From: JBMOMT01 sp049324835
GTDB lineage: Bacteria; Chloroflexota; Anaerolineae; CAYNKW01
Assembly (NCBI GenBank): GCA_049324835.1
Contig: JBMOMT010000046.1
Span: 18,690-82,689, forward strand
Direction: 5' to 3'
DNA length: 64,000 bases
Shown: positions 43,187-51,809 of the stretch, piece by piece
Position numbering within the stretch: position 1 is the stretch's first letter
Layout of the letters: each line of letters begins with the position of its first letter
The notes under the pieces: generated by a model
What the model was told of the DNA's origin: nothing
What the model saw: the letters and a program-made list of their open reading frames with translations, nothing else
Database searches by the model: none
Made by a program: the position numbers and the translations under genes

Positions 43187-44863
43187 TTGGAACCATTGCA
43201 GAGGAGGCGTGTCACGAGCGAACAATACGATCTGTTGATCCAAGGGGCTGCCATCGTCGATGGCAGCGGCGCGCCCGCCTTTCCGGGCAGCGTGGCCGTG
43301 CGTGGAGAGACCATCGCCGCCGTGGGCCAGGTTAGCGGCGATGCCAGGCGCACCATCGCCGCCGCCGGCTTGGTCGTCTGCCCCGGTTTTGTGGACATCC
43401 ACTCCCATTCCGATTTTACCATCCTGATCAACCCCCGCGCCGAGAGCAAGATCCACCAGGGGGTCACCACCGAGGTCACCGGCAACTGCGGCCTGACGGC
43501 GGCGCCTCTCTCCGAGGCGCACCTGGCGGAGGCGATGGACGTGCTGAGCACCACGCTGGGCGTCAGCGGGGCCGAGTCGATGCGCTGGGCCTGGCGCTCC
43601 TTCGGCGACTATCTGGATCACCTCCGCGCCCGGCCGCTGGGCATCAACCTGGCGCCGCTGGTGGGCCACGCCACGCTGCGGATGGCCGTCATGGGCGCGG
43701 CCATCCGCCCACCCACCGAAGCCGAGATGGCGGCCCAGGAAAAGCTGCTGGATCGCTGCCTGCGCGAGGGGGCTTTTGGCCTGTCCACCGGCCTGGAATA
43801 CCCGCCCGACGCCTACAGCACCACCGAGGAGCTGATCCGGCTGGGGCGCGTGTTGGCTCGCCACGACGCCGTCTATGCCACCCACGTGCGCAGCGAAGAC
43901 CTGGCCCTGTTCGAGGCCATCGCCGAGGCGGTGCGGGTGGCCGAGGAGGCCGGCTGCCAGGTGGAGATTTCGCACTTGAAGGTGGGCGGCATCGACAACT
44001 GGGGCCGCGCGCCAGAGCTGCTGGCCACTCTGGACGCGGCGCGGGCGCGGGGCGTGCGGCTGGCCTGGGATCAGTACCCTTACCTGGCCTGGGGCTCCAG
44101 CCTGATCGATTACGTGCCCCACTGGGTGGCCGCCGACGGCCGCGACGAGCTGGTGCGGCGGCTGCGCGACGGGGCCACGCGCCAGGCCATCCGGCGTGAG
44201 ATCGAGGAGGCCGTTGCGAGGGGGCGGCATCCGCTGTGCGCCGCGCCGTGGGAGACGGTGCGGCTGGCGCTGGTGGCCTCGCCGGGCAACGTGCCGCTGG
44301 AGGGCAAGAGCATCGCCCAGATCGCGATCGAGCAACACCGGGAGCCCCTCGACGTGGTATTCGATCTGCTGGCCGACGAAAAGGGCGCGGTCAAGACGCT
44401 GGTTTTCTGTGTCAGCGAGGAGGACGTGCGGGCCATCATGCAGCACCCGCTGACGGCGATCGCCAGCGATGGGCGGGCGGTAGCGCCTTATGGCGTGCTG
44501 GGCCGGGGCAAGACGCACCCGCGCTATTACGGCGCCTTTCCGCGGGTGCTGGGTCGTTATACGCGCCAGGAAGGGCTGCTGAGCCTGGAGCAGGCCATCC
44601 ACAAAATGACGCTCATGCCTGCCCGGCGGATGGGCCTGCGCCGCCGGGGATACATCGCGCCGGGGATGATGGCCGACCTGGTGCTGCTTGATCCGGCCAG
44701 CGTGTGCGACGAGGCCACCTTTGAGGCGCCGCATCGTTATCCCAGCGGTATCGAATGGGTGATTTTGGCCGGACAGGTGGTGATAGAGGGCGGTCAGCAC
44801 ACCGGACAGATGCCGGGTAGAGTGCTCAAGCCGGCGAACGGGGCGAGGGGTGTTGGGCCGTAA
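43187..44863 (+). CDS. D-aminoacylase family amidohydrolase (paralogue)
   Basis: The protein is 558 residues if read from TTG 43187, although a start nearer 43214 is more natural. GAGGAGG at 43201-43207 is followed, 6 nt later, by ACG at 43214 where ATG would be expected. Motifs: 'GFVDIHSHSDF', 'TTEVTGNCGLTAAPL', 'STGLEYPPDAYSTTEE', 'YATHVRSE', 'VEISHLKVGG', 'AIASDGRAVAPYG'. It resembles the protein at 36277 along its whole length. Cytoplasmic zinc-dependent deacylase acting on N-acyl-D-amino acids or related amides. It lies downstream of the importer genes but is separated from them by a mobile element and a hairpin. Confidence 0.85.
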   Translation: MEPLQRRRVTSEQYDLLIQGAAIVDGSGAPAFPGSVAVRGETIAAVGQVSGDARRTIAAAGLVVCPGFVDIHSHSDFTILINPRAESKIHQGVTTEVTGNCGLTAAPLSEAHLAEAMDVLSTTLGVSGAESMRWAWRSFGDYLDHLRARPLGINLAPLVGHATLRMAVMGAAIRPPTEAEMAAQEKLLDRCLREGAFGLSTGLEYPPDAYSTTEELIRLGRVLARHDAVYATHVRSEDLALFEAIAEAVRVAEEAGCQVEISHLKVGGIDNWGRAPELLATLDAARARGVRLAWDQYPYLAWGSSLIDYVPHWVAADGRDELVRRLRDGATRQAIRREIEEAVARGRHPLCAAPWETVRLALVASPGNVPLEGKSIAQIAIEQHREPLDVVFDLLADEKGAVKTLVFCVSEEDVRAIMQHPLTAIASDGRAVAPYGVLGRGKTHPRYYGAFPRVLGRYTRQEGLLSLEQAIHKMTLMPARRMGLRRRGYIAPGMMADLVLLDPASVCDEATFEAPHRYPSGIEWVILAGQVVIEGGQHTGQMPGRVLKPANGARGVGP

Positions 44864-44903
44864 AAGACGGCCAGCCCTCACGGTGAATCGGTGGATGGCC
44901 CGG

Positions 44904-45437
44904 TCAACGGCCGCCCAGCAAGCGCGCGGGCAAGGCCAGGAGCCAGCGCAGAAAACGCTGGCCCAGGGTGAGGTGGGGTGCGCAGTCTAGCGCGGCGCTG
45001 TAGGCGGCCAGTGCGTCCAAAAGATGCCGCTGTTTAAAATGCGCCAGGCTCAGCGCGCGCCGGGCCTCGCTCTCGCGTTGAGGGTCGTCGGTTGTCTGGA
45101 ACAGGGCGATGGCCTCTTGAAGAGAGGTGATGGCCTGTCTGGCCTGGCCCCGGGCCAGGGCCAGCATGCCCAGATTGGCGGTGGCCTGGGCCTGATGGCT
45201 GGTCTCGTTCAGGGCCTCGAACTGCCGCCGCGCCTGCAAAAAGGCGGCCTCGGCCCTGTCCCATTGGCGTAACATGCGGTGAGCCACACCCTGGTTGTTG
45301 AGCATCTCGGCGGCAGCGATCCGATCACCTGCCTGGGTGTAGGCAGCGCCGGCCGCGACAAAGGTTTCGATGGCCGGAGCGTATGCGCCGGCCCGATAAT
45401 GAGCCAGAGCCTGTTTTTTCCACTCGTCGGCGTCCAC
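44904..45437 (-). CDS. TPR-repeat protein
   Basis: The protein is 177 residues from GTG 45437 (GAGAGG upstream). Four TPR-like helical pairs: 'ALAHYRAGAYAPAIETFVAAG', 'AEMLNNQGVAHRMLRQWDRAE', 'QATANLGMLALARGQARQAI', 'ALSLAHFKQRHLLDALAAY'. A hydrophobic/basic end ('LRWLLALPARLLGGR') could touch the membrane. It follows the histidine kinase by 16 bp on the same strand. TPRs usually bind proteins, so it may be an accessory of this sensing unit. Confidence 0.75.
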   Translation of the reverse strand: MDADEWKKQALAHYRAGAYAPAIETFVAAGAAYTQAGDRIAAAEMLNNQGVAHRMLRQWDRAEAAFLQARRQFEALNETSHQAQATANLGMLALARGQARQAITSLQEAIALFQTTDDPQRESEARRALSLAHFKQRHLLDALAAYSAALDCAPHLTLGQRFLRWLLALPARLLGGR

Positions 45438-45453
45438 GGTTGTTCGTCACCTC

Positions 45454-47151
45454 TCAGATGGAGCGGTTCTTCTCGCCCGATACCCGGCTCAACGGCACGC
45501 GCAGGGTCACCAGCGTGCCTTGCTCGGGCATCACCTCGCTGGATTCGATAGAAAACTCGCCCTCGATGAGCTCGGCCCGCTCGCGCATGTTCAGCAGGCC
45601 AAAGCTGCCCTGGGTGTTGTATTCGCGCTCCACCGCTGCCACGTCGAACCCCAGGCCGTCGTCTTCGATCTGCACCACCAGGTGGGTGCTCGTTTCTTTC
45701 AGGCGTATCCAGATGTTGGAGGCTTTGGCGTGCTTGCGGGTGTTGTTGACCGCTTCCTGAACGATGGAAAAGATGACGCCGGCCACTTGCTGACCGATAG
45801 GTTTATCCCAGTCTCCGGTCTCAAGGTGAACGTTAAACAGCTCTTGCTGGCGCAATTGTTCCCCGTATCGCTGCAGGGCCACCACCAGCCCCTGGCTTTC
45901 GAGGATGACGGGTCGTAACTCAAAGAGCAGCATACGCGCTTCGCGGGTGGCCTGGCGGGTGAGTTTACGCAGGGCTTCCAGCTCGGCGTAGACGGCTTCT
46001 GGCTTGAGTTGCAGCAACCGCTCCACGTGATCGATGCCCATGGCGATGGCGGCCAGGAGCTGCACGGCGCCATCGTGGAGGCGACGATTCACCTCGTGGC
46101 GCACCTCTTCCTGGGCCGTCAAGATGCGGTCTCGCTCCTCGCGCAGGGCCTGGATCAGGCGAGCGTTCTCGATGGCGATGGCCGCCTCGGCGGCCAGCGT
46201 GAGCAGCAGCCGCAGGTCTTCCTCGTCGAAACCATCATCGTCGTACTTGTTGAGCACTTCCAGCACGCCGATCGTTTTGCCGCGGATCTGCATCGGCACA
46301 GCCAGGATAGATTGGGTAAGAAAGCCGGTACGCACATCCACGTCTCGGTTGAAACGCGGGTCTCGGGCCACGTCGTTGGCGATGATCGGCTCGCCGTGGC
46401 GGACCACCCAGCCGGCGATGCCTTTGTCCACCGAGATGCGCTGGCTGCGCAGCAGGTTTCCCTTTTCGCCGTGCACCACGGCAAAGATGAGCGCGTCTTG
46501 CGTTTCGTCCAGCAGCAGCAGTGAGGCAGCCCCGGCGTTGATGACGCTGGCAGCCAGTTGCATGGTATCCTGGAGCAGTTGGGGCAGATCGAAGGTGGAA
46601 ACGAGCGCCTGGCCCATCTGATAAAAGAGGCCCAGTTGGCTGAGCCGTTGCTGGGTCATCGACAGGCCCTCGATCAGCTCGGCCAGATTGCCGATGCCGC
46701 GCGATAGCCCGCTGAGCAACTGGCGCTGCACCGGGCCGGGCTCAAAGCCAGCCGGGCAAACCAGGCTGATGGAGCCGGCCACTCGTCGATTGGTCACCAG
46801 CGGCGTGTTCAACAGGCTGCCCTGCCCGTTGGGCAGCGGGTGCAACACAAATGGCACCTGCTGCGGCGCAGGGATGAGTTGATCGGCCCGCCTGATCTGG
46901 CGGGCGATGGCGTCTTCCCATTGGCGGGTCTGCTCCCGAACCGAACCGCCGGGTGTGCCCAAAGAGGCGCGCGCCGACATCTGGCCCACGTAGAGTATCG
47001 AGCCAGCGCTGGCTTCCAGGGCCTGCGCCAGCAGCGCCAATGCCTGGGACAACATCTCTTCCAGGTTTTGGTGGTCCAGCAGTTGCACAAACCGATCCAG
47101 TGCGATCAGGCCAGGCGGCCGGCTTTGCAGGTGATTTTTGCTATCGGTCAA
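45454..47151 (-). CDS. GAF-domain sensor histidine kinase (NarX/DesK-type HisKA_3)
   Basis: The protein is 565 residues from TTG 47151 (the only ATG nearby is in another frame and stops at once). Two GAF-like domains (about 20-165 and 185-340; 'VDKGIAGWVVRHGEPIIANDV' and 'VPMQIRGKTIGVLEVLNKYD' are clear in the second). Dimerisation segment with the phospho-acceptor in 'NRRLHDGAVQLL' and HATPase_c with 'VQEAVNNTRKHAKA' and 'VQIEDDGLGFD', then 'GSFGLLNMRERAELI'. No transmembrane segment, so a cytoplasmic sensor. No response regulator gene is adjacent. Co-transcribed with the upstream HTH regulator and downstream TPR gene. Confidence 0.9.
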   Translation of the reverse strand: MTDSKNHLQSRPPGLIALDRFVQLLDHQNLEEMLSQALALLAQALEASAGSILYVGQMSARASLGTPGGSVREQTRQWEDAIARQIRRADQLIPAPQQVPFVLHPLPNGQGSLLNTPLVTNRRVAGSISLVCPAGFEPGPVQRQLLSGLSRGIGNLAELIEGLSMTQQRLSQLGLFYQMGQALVSTFDLPQLLQDTMQLAASVINAGAASLLLLDETQDALIFAVVHGEKGNLLRSQRISVDKGIAGWVVRHGEPIIANDVARDPRFNRDVDVRTGFLTQSILAVPMQIRGKTIGVLEVLNKYDDDGFDEEDLRLLLTLAAEAAIAIENARLIQALREERDRILTAQEEVRHEVNRRLHDGAVQLLAAIAMGIDHVERLLQLKPEAVYAELEALRKLTRQATREARMLLFELRPVILESQGLVVALQRYGEQLRQQELFNVHLETGDWDKPIGQQVAGVIFSIVQEAVNNTRKHAKASNIWIRLKETSTHLVVQIEDDGLGFDVAAVEREYNTQGSFGLLNMRERAELIEGEFSIESSEVMPEQGTLVTLRVPLSRVSGEKNRSI

Positions 47152-47191
47152 GGGTCATCCTCACGTCGAATGGATGTTTACCAGCAGGGGG

Positions 47192-47950
47192 TCAGTAAGT
47201 GATGTCCAACAGCCCTTCAGCGATCTGGCGCAGTGTGCCCACGGGCAATTGGCTGACCTTCATGGCCATTTCGATGTACAGTGCGTTGACCGGATTCAGC
47301 ACAAAATCCTGCAGCGGTTCTGGCAAGAGGGCCAGCCGTTCCAGATTACGCTGCAGGCGGGCCTGGGGGTTATCAGGCCCCAGTTCGGCGTCGACCAGCG
47401 TGGAGAAGCGTAGATTGAGCAGACCGGCCAGGGCCTCCAGCTCGGGCAACGGAATGGGACGCACGCCCCGTTCGTATTGTGAGACCTGGTGCGGTGAACA
47501 GCCCAGTTTTTCGGCCACCTCGTTCAAGGTCAGGCCGGCTGTCTGGCGGGCCTGGCGCAACTCTACGCCGATGATCTTGTGGCGCAGGTCGATGAGCGCC
47601 GCCGGCGGTGGGGCCGGGGTGGTTTCCGGCTGGCGCGTTTCGTCCAGCAGATCGTCCAACGGCACGCCAAAGAAGCGGGCCAGCATTTCGGTTTCGGGCA
47701 GAGAGAGAGCTCTTTCGCCAGACTCGTACTGCGAGAGGCGGTCGGGTGAACAATCGAGCACTTCGGCGGCTTCTTTGATCGACTTGCCGGCCTCCAGGCG
47801 GGCTCTGCGGATCAGCACGCCCAGGATCTTTTGCCGCAGCAGTCTCTGGGCGGTTCGCTCTTCGGCCTCTTTTTCGGCGCGTCTCCTGGCGATGGCCTCC
47901 AGTCTCTGGCGCATGTCTGGGCGAAGGGCCAGGCCCTCTTCAGATGCCAT
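47192..47950 (-). CDS. transcriptional regulator with two tandem HTH (XRE) domains
   Basis: The protein is 252 residues from ATG 47950; GAGGAGG upstream decides this over a start 15 bp further out. A charged helical N-terminus (1-40) is followed by HTH 1 (about 45-110: 'EAAEVLDCSPDRLSQYESGER') and HTH 2 (about 125-190: 'EVAEKLGCSPHQVSQYERGVR'). The copies are clearly duplicated, including the stretch after the HTH. The last 50 residues form a separate helical segment. Likely binds two half-sites. First gene of an operon with the histidine kinase, 40 bp before it. Confidence 0.85.
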   Translation of the reverse strand: MASEEGLALRPDMRQRLEAIARRRAEKEAEERTAQRLLRQKILGVLIRRARLEAGKSIKEAAEVLDCSPDRLSQYESGERALSLPETEMLARFFGVPLDDLLDETRQPETTPAPPPAALIDLRHKIIGVELRQARQTAGLTLNEVAEKLGCSPHQVSQYERGVRPIPLPELEALAGLLNLRFSTLVDAELGPDNPQARLQRNLERLALLPEPLQDFVLNPVNALYIEMAMKVSQLPVGTLRQIAEGLLDITY

Positions 47951-48031
47951 GGTGCTCCTCCTCAAAGCCGCTCAGGGTGCGACATGACCGGTCGCGGGGG
48001 GGGATGTTGGAAAGATGTGTTGTTTTGACAT

Positions 48032-48060
48032 ATTATATCATAATCGAGGGTGTTGGACAA
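48032..48060 (-). promoter_or_regulatory. sigma70-type promoter of the HTH/kinase operon
   Basis: On the minus strand: TTGTCC (48060-48055), 17-bp spacer, TATAAT (48037-48032), about 80 bp before the start at 47950. Confidence 0.7.
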
Positions 48061-48089
48061 GAATCGAGAAGGAATGTGGCTGTCCAGGC

Positions 48090-49403
48090 TCATCGTGGCA
48101 GCGACCTGAGGGCGCTCTCGATGATGTTCAACGCCTCGTCGATGTCTTCCAGGCTGTGCTGCGCAGAATAGCCGTGGTGCATGGGCGTCCGGTGGGCGTA
48201 ATCGTGCATGTACAGCCCTTTTTCCAGGCATGCCATGAGGAACCGGATTTCCATGTTGCGGTCGCTCTCGACGGCCTGACGATAGTTGGTGACCGGTTCT
48301 GTCAGCCCGAAATAGATGCCAAAGCGGGCGCCAATGCCCTGCACGATGCCGGGCACGCCGGTGATGTGCAGCAGATACGAAATGCCGCTGTAGAGACGAT
48401 CTGCCAGGGCCTGGATGTGAGGGTAAAAGCCGGGTCTGGCGATCTCTTGCTGACAGGCCAGCGCCGCCAGCACGGCAGGCAGGTGGCCGGTGTAGGTGCC
48501 GCTTATCACCGTGTGGCCGATGGGGTTGAGCACGTTCATGATCTCGGTTCGACCGCAGATGGCCGAGATGGCCACCCCGCCGCCGAGTGCTTTGGCCAGC
48601 GTGCACAGATCGGGCGTCACGCCATAGTATTCTTGAGCGCCGCCGCGGCACATGCGAAAACCCGACAGCACTTCGTCAAAGATCAGCACGATGCCGGTTT
48701 CGGTGCAGGTTTGACGCACGTGGCGCAGAAAATCGGGGTCGGCGGGAACGCAACCCTGGTTGTAAGAGATGGGTTCCAGGATCACGGCGGCCAGCTCGTC
48801 GCGGTGCGCCCGGATGGCGCGGTCGAAGGCCGCCGGGTCGTTGAACGGCACCACCAGGATCAGATCCGACAGGGCCGCCGGTATGCCGTCGCTGTCGCGC
48901 ACAGGGGTCACACTGCCATCGTGGCATGGGTCGCCCGGTGCGGTGGAGCAGTTGAACCACAGGTAATCGTGCATGCCGTGGAAATGGCCTTCGAATTTGA
49001 GCACCCTGGCTTTGCCGCTGTAAGCGCGGGCGATGCGCAAAGCGCCCATGGTGGCTTCGCTGCCGCTGTTCTGGAGGCGGATCTTGGCGGCGCAGGGCAC
49101 GGCGTCGGAGATCATCTGGGCCAACTGGGCGTGATACTCGGTTTCTGCGTTGGCTATGAGGCCTATCTCCAGGGCTTGTTCCATCGCCGCCCGCATGGCG
49201 GGGTGATTGTGCCCCAGAAAGGTGGCGCCGCTGCCGGTGAAAAAGTCGATATACTCTTTGCCATCCACGTCCCAGAAACGAGAGCCCTGACCACGCGCCA
49301 GGTAGAGAGGGCGTTGGAGCAAAGGGTGATAACGTCCTCCGGCGACAACCCCACCGACGAGGTGTTGCCGGGCAGATTCAAACAGCGTGGATGCTCTTGA
49401 CAT
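48090..49403 (-). CDS. class III aminotransferase (glutamate-1-semialdehyde aminomutase-like)
   Basis: The protein is 437 residues from ATG 49403; GGAAGG lies 7 bases upstream, favouring it over ATG 49418. PLP enzyme of fold type I: 'RFWDVDGKEYIDFFTGSGA', 'NSGSEATMGALRIARAYSGK', 'FEGHFHGMHDYLW', 'LIFDEVLSGFR' (cofactor Asp), and PLP lysine in 'TLAKALGGG'. It is close to HemL-like enzymes, but no heme genes are around and the sequence drifts in the C-terminal part, so a dedicated aminotransferase of another pathway is equally likely. Upstream neighbour on the same strand is the iron-sulfur protein at 49509. Confidence 0.85.
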   Translation of the reverse strand: MSRASTLFESARQHLVGGVVAGGRYHPLLQRPLYLARGQGSRFWDVDGKEYIDFFTGSGATFLGHNHPAMRAAMEQALEIGLIANAETEYHAQLAQMISDAVPCAAKIRLQNSGSEATMGALRIARAYSGKARVLKFEGHFHGMHDYLWFNCSTAPGDPCHDGSVTPVRDSDGIPAALSDLILVVPFNDPAAFDRAIRAHRDELAAVILEPISYNQGCVPADPDFLRHVRQTCTETGIVLIFDEVLSGFRMCRGGAQEYYGVTPDLCTLAKALGGGVAISAICGRTEIMNVLNPIGHTVISGTYTGHLPAVLAALACQQEIARPGFYPHIQALADRLYSGISYLLHITGVPGIVQGIGARFGIYFGLTEPVTNYRQAVESDRNMEIRFLMACLEKGLYMHDYAHRTPMHHGYSAQHSLEDIDEALNIIESALRSLPR

Positions 49404-49508
49404 CTCGGGCCTTCCCATGAATGGCCTCTTGTACTCCTGGTTGGTTCAGGAGGTGGTAGCGTCGCTTTTGGTGTGGGGCGGGTCTCTTTGGCATCCGGGC
49501 TGTCCGGC

Positions 49509-50390
49509 TCAGGTGCGGGTTGGGCCGGCGACCGTCGGCACGCCAGATTCGCAGGGCACTCCGGTCTGGCACAAACCGCAGCCGTAGCCCTCAAAACCAT
49601 AACTGGTTTGCACGTAAGCCTCGGTTGCCTGCAGATGCTGGCGGCACAGCGCTTTGTCGTGGCCTGCTTCACTGATCGCCCCGGCAGGGCAGCGGTCGAT
49701 GCAGGCGGTACAGGCGCCCTGGCTGAAAAAGAGACAATAAGCTCGATGATCGCGGTAGGGCCGTGCGGTGGGCAGCACCTGAAGCTGCACCACCACCGAG
49801 CCCACACGCACCGCCTTGCCTTTGGGTGTGATCAGGCCATCGCACAGGCCAAAGGTTCCCAGGCCGCAGGCATGAGCCGCGTGCCGCTCCGACCAGGTAG
49901 AGGCATAACCAAAACGCTCCGAGTCTCGTCGCTGCCATTGGGGCGAGAGAAACGGCGCCACGGCAGGATAACCACTGGCGTTCAACGTAGCGGCCAGGTG
50001 TTGGCGCAGCCGCTCGTTGAATTGTTCACCATAGATGCGCGACCGCGCCCACCGCTCGGCGGGATACAGGCTCTGCCTGCGGTTATCGGCTCTGGTGGCG
50101 GCTGTCTGGGGCAGCACCCAGGAGACGACTGTCAGGTCGGCGGGTTGGACTGTGGTATCGGGAAAGGTGGCCCGAAAGATCTCGCACGGTGTCCAGTGAA
50201 AAGGGCCAACGACGGTTTTGTACAACTCGTACAGGGGATCGTCGCCTGTAGAAAAGCCGATCAGCGGCTCGTCCCAGGCGCGTTCGTTGGTCGCATCGTG
50301 GAGCGAGTTTTCCGGGCCGGCGCAAAAAGCCTGAACGACCGCTGTTATCCAGGTTCTGAGGTCCTGGTGCGGCTGTGTGACCGTCTGCAT
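49509..50390 (-). CDS. QueG-like 4Fe-4S protein
   Basis: The protein is 293 residues from ATG 50390 (GGAGGAACAAC upstream). The C-terminal half holds two ferredoxin-like cysteine clusters: 'CTACIDRCPAGAIS' followed by a later Cys, and 'CGLCQTGVPC'. The segment 'HAAHACGLGTFGLCDGLITPKG' resembles the domain before the clusters in epoxyqueuosine reductases and related corrinoid iron-sulfur enzymes. It lacks the HEAT repeats of full QueG and is not next to tRNA-modification genes, so true QueG activity is doubtful; a reductase or corrinoid-activating role is possible. Confidence 0.75.
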   Translation of the reverse strand: MQTVTQPHQDLRTWITAVVQAFCAGPENSLHDATNERAWDEPLIGFSTGDDPLYELYKTVVGPFHWTPCEIFRATFPDTTVQPADLTVVSWVLPQTAATRADNRRQSLYPAERWARSRIYGEQFNERLRQHLAATLNASGYPAVAPFLSPQWQRRDSERFGYASTWSERHAAHACGLGTFGLCDGLITPKGKAVRVGSVVVQLQVLPTARPYRDHRAYCLFFSQGACTACIDRCPAGAISEAGHDKALCRQHLQATEAYVQTSYGFEGYGCGLCQTGVPCESGVPTVAGPTRT

Positions 50391-50427
50391 GTTGTTCCTC
50401 CTCGGTGGATCGAGATCGTCGCAGGAG

Positions 50428-50456
50428 ATTATATCACAGGCCTTGCAGGATCACAA
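50428..50456 (-). promoter_or_regulatory. sigma70-type promoter for the iron-sulfur protein
   Basis: On the minus strand: TTGTGA (50456-50451), 17-bp spacer, TATAAT (50433-50428), about 38 bp before ATG 50390. Confidence 0.6.
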
Positions 50457-50476
50457 AGCGGCTGGTTGGTGAGGTG

Positions 50477-50506
50477 TTGGACATTCCGCTGGAATTGAAC
50501 TATACT
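50477..50506 (+). promoter_or_regulatory. sigma70-type promoter for the DUF362 gene
   Basis: TTGGAC (50477-50482), 18-bp spacer, TATACT (50501-50506), divergent from the promoter at 50428-50456. Confidence 0.6.
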
Positions 50507-50554
50507 ATGCAGCGGTGTGTGGCACCCTATTCTGGATGTACGAGGAGACAGATC

Positions 50555-51799
50555 ATGTATGCCCAAGATTACCCCGGCAAAGGCAAGGTCGCCATCGTCA
50601 AGACCTCGCCGGAATCGGTACTGGACGATTACGCTCGTGTCATGGAGCTGGCCGGTTTCCGCCAGGCTTTACCAGCACAAAACGATACCCTGCTCAAGAT
50701 CAACGTCTCGTGGCAGACCTGGTACCCGGCCTGCTCCACGGCTCCCTGGCAGTTGGAGGGTGTGATCAAAGCTTTGCAGTCTGCTGGTTATCGGAACCTC
50801 ATCGGCGCGCACAACCGCACGGTGGTGGTGGATGCCTATGTGGCCGAGGTGAACAACAAACAGAAATACGTGGTCGATAAATATGGCGTGCAAAACCTTC
50901 ACCTCTACGAGCCGCAGGTTGAATGGATCACCTATCGGCCCAGGCAGCCGTTCCTGGTGCTGGACGACGTCTACCCCGACGGCGTCAAGATTCCCAAAAC
51001 CTTCATCGGGCGCAACATCATCCAGTTGCCCACGGTCAAGACGCACGTGTTCACCGTCATCACCGGCGCGATGAAGAACGCCTTTGGTGGTTTGCTCTCC
51101 GAGAACCGCCACTGGACGCACGCCGTCATCGACAAGACGCTGGTCGACCTGCTCATGATCCAGCAGGATATCCACCCCGGTCTGTTTGCCGTGATGGATG
51201 GCACCTTTGCCGGCGATGGCCCCGGCCCGCGGGCCATGCGCTGGCACGAAAAGGACGTGCTGCTGGCCAGCGCCGATCAGGTGGCCATCGACGCCATGTC
51301 GGCCAAGTTGCAGGGTTTCGATCCGATGTCGCTGCTCTTTATCCGCCTGGCTCACGAGCTGGGCCTGGGTGTGGGAGACCCTCGAGAGATCGAGGTCGTC
51401 GGCGACGTGGAGCTGGCCGGGCAGAGCTGGGGCTTTGTTCAGGAAGACACCTTTGCCAGCAAGGGCCAAAAGATGATCTATCATGGCTGGCTCAAACCTT
51501 TCGAGCGGCTCTTGTTACAAACGCCGCTGGTGCCGTGGAGTTACCTGGCCTCGCGCCTGTACCACGATGTGTTCTGGTATCCCTTTGTGGGCCGCCCGCG
51601 TGTGCAACAGGCCCTCCAGACCAAGTGGGGTCGCCTTTTCCAGCAATACGGCGCCGACGCCGGCCTGGAGGGTGCAGTGATGCCGGGCATGGATCCCCAG
51701 ATCGCGGCCATCGCCCTGGGCGGCGCGGCTGTCGCGGCTGCAGGAGCCGTCGGCGGCCTGGCCTGGCTGGGCAAAAAATTGTTGAGCAAAAAGTCATAA
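50555..51799 (+). CDS. DUF362-family protein with C-terminal membrane helix
   Basis: The protein is 414 residues from ATG 50555 (CGAGGAGACA upstream). It matches the DUF362 pattern: 'VAIVKTSPESVLDDYARVME', 'LLKINVSWQTWYPACSTAPW', 'IQLPTVKTHVFTVITGAMKNAFG' and 'LFAVMDGTFAGDGPGPRAM'. DUF362 proteins often carry ferredoxin domains; none is seen here. The last 35 residues contain an Ala/Gly-rich helix and a K-K end, a probable tail anchor. Biochemical function unknown for the family. A decayed FHA gene follows. Confidence 0.82.
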   Translation: MYAQDYPGKGKVAIVKTSPESVLDDYARVMELAGFRQALPAQNDTLLKINVSWQTWYPACSTAPWQLEGVIKALQSAGYRNLIGAHNRTVVVDAYVAEVNNKQKYVVDKYGVQNLHLYEPQVEWITYRPRQPFLVLDDVYPDGVKIPKTFIGRNIIQLPTVKTHVFTVITGAMKNAFGGLLSENRHWTHAVIDKTLVDLLMIQQDIHPGLFAVMDGTFAGDGPGPRAMRWHEKDVLLASADQVAIDAMSAKLQGFDPMSLLFIRLAHELGLGVGDPREIEVVGDVELAGQSWGFVQEDTFASKGQKMIYHGWLKPFERLLLQTPLVPWSYLASRLYHDVFWYPFVGRPRVQQALQTKWGRLFQQYGADAGLEGAVMPGMDPQIAAIALGGAAVAAAGAVGGLAWLGKKLLSKKS

Positions 51800-51809
51800 C
51801 GATGGAAAG

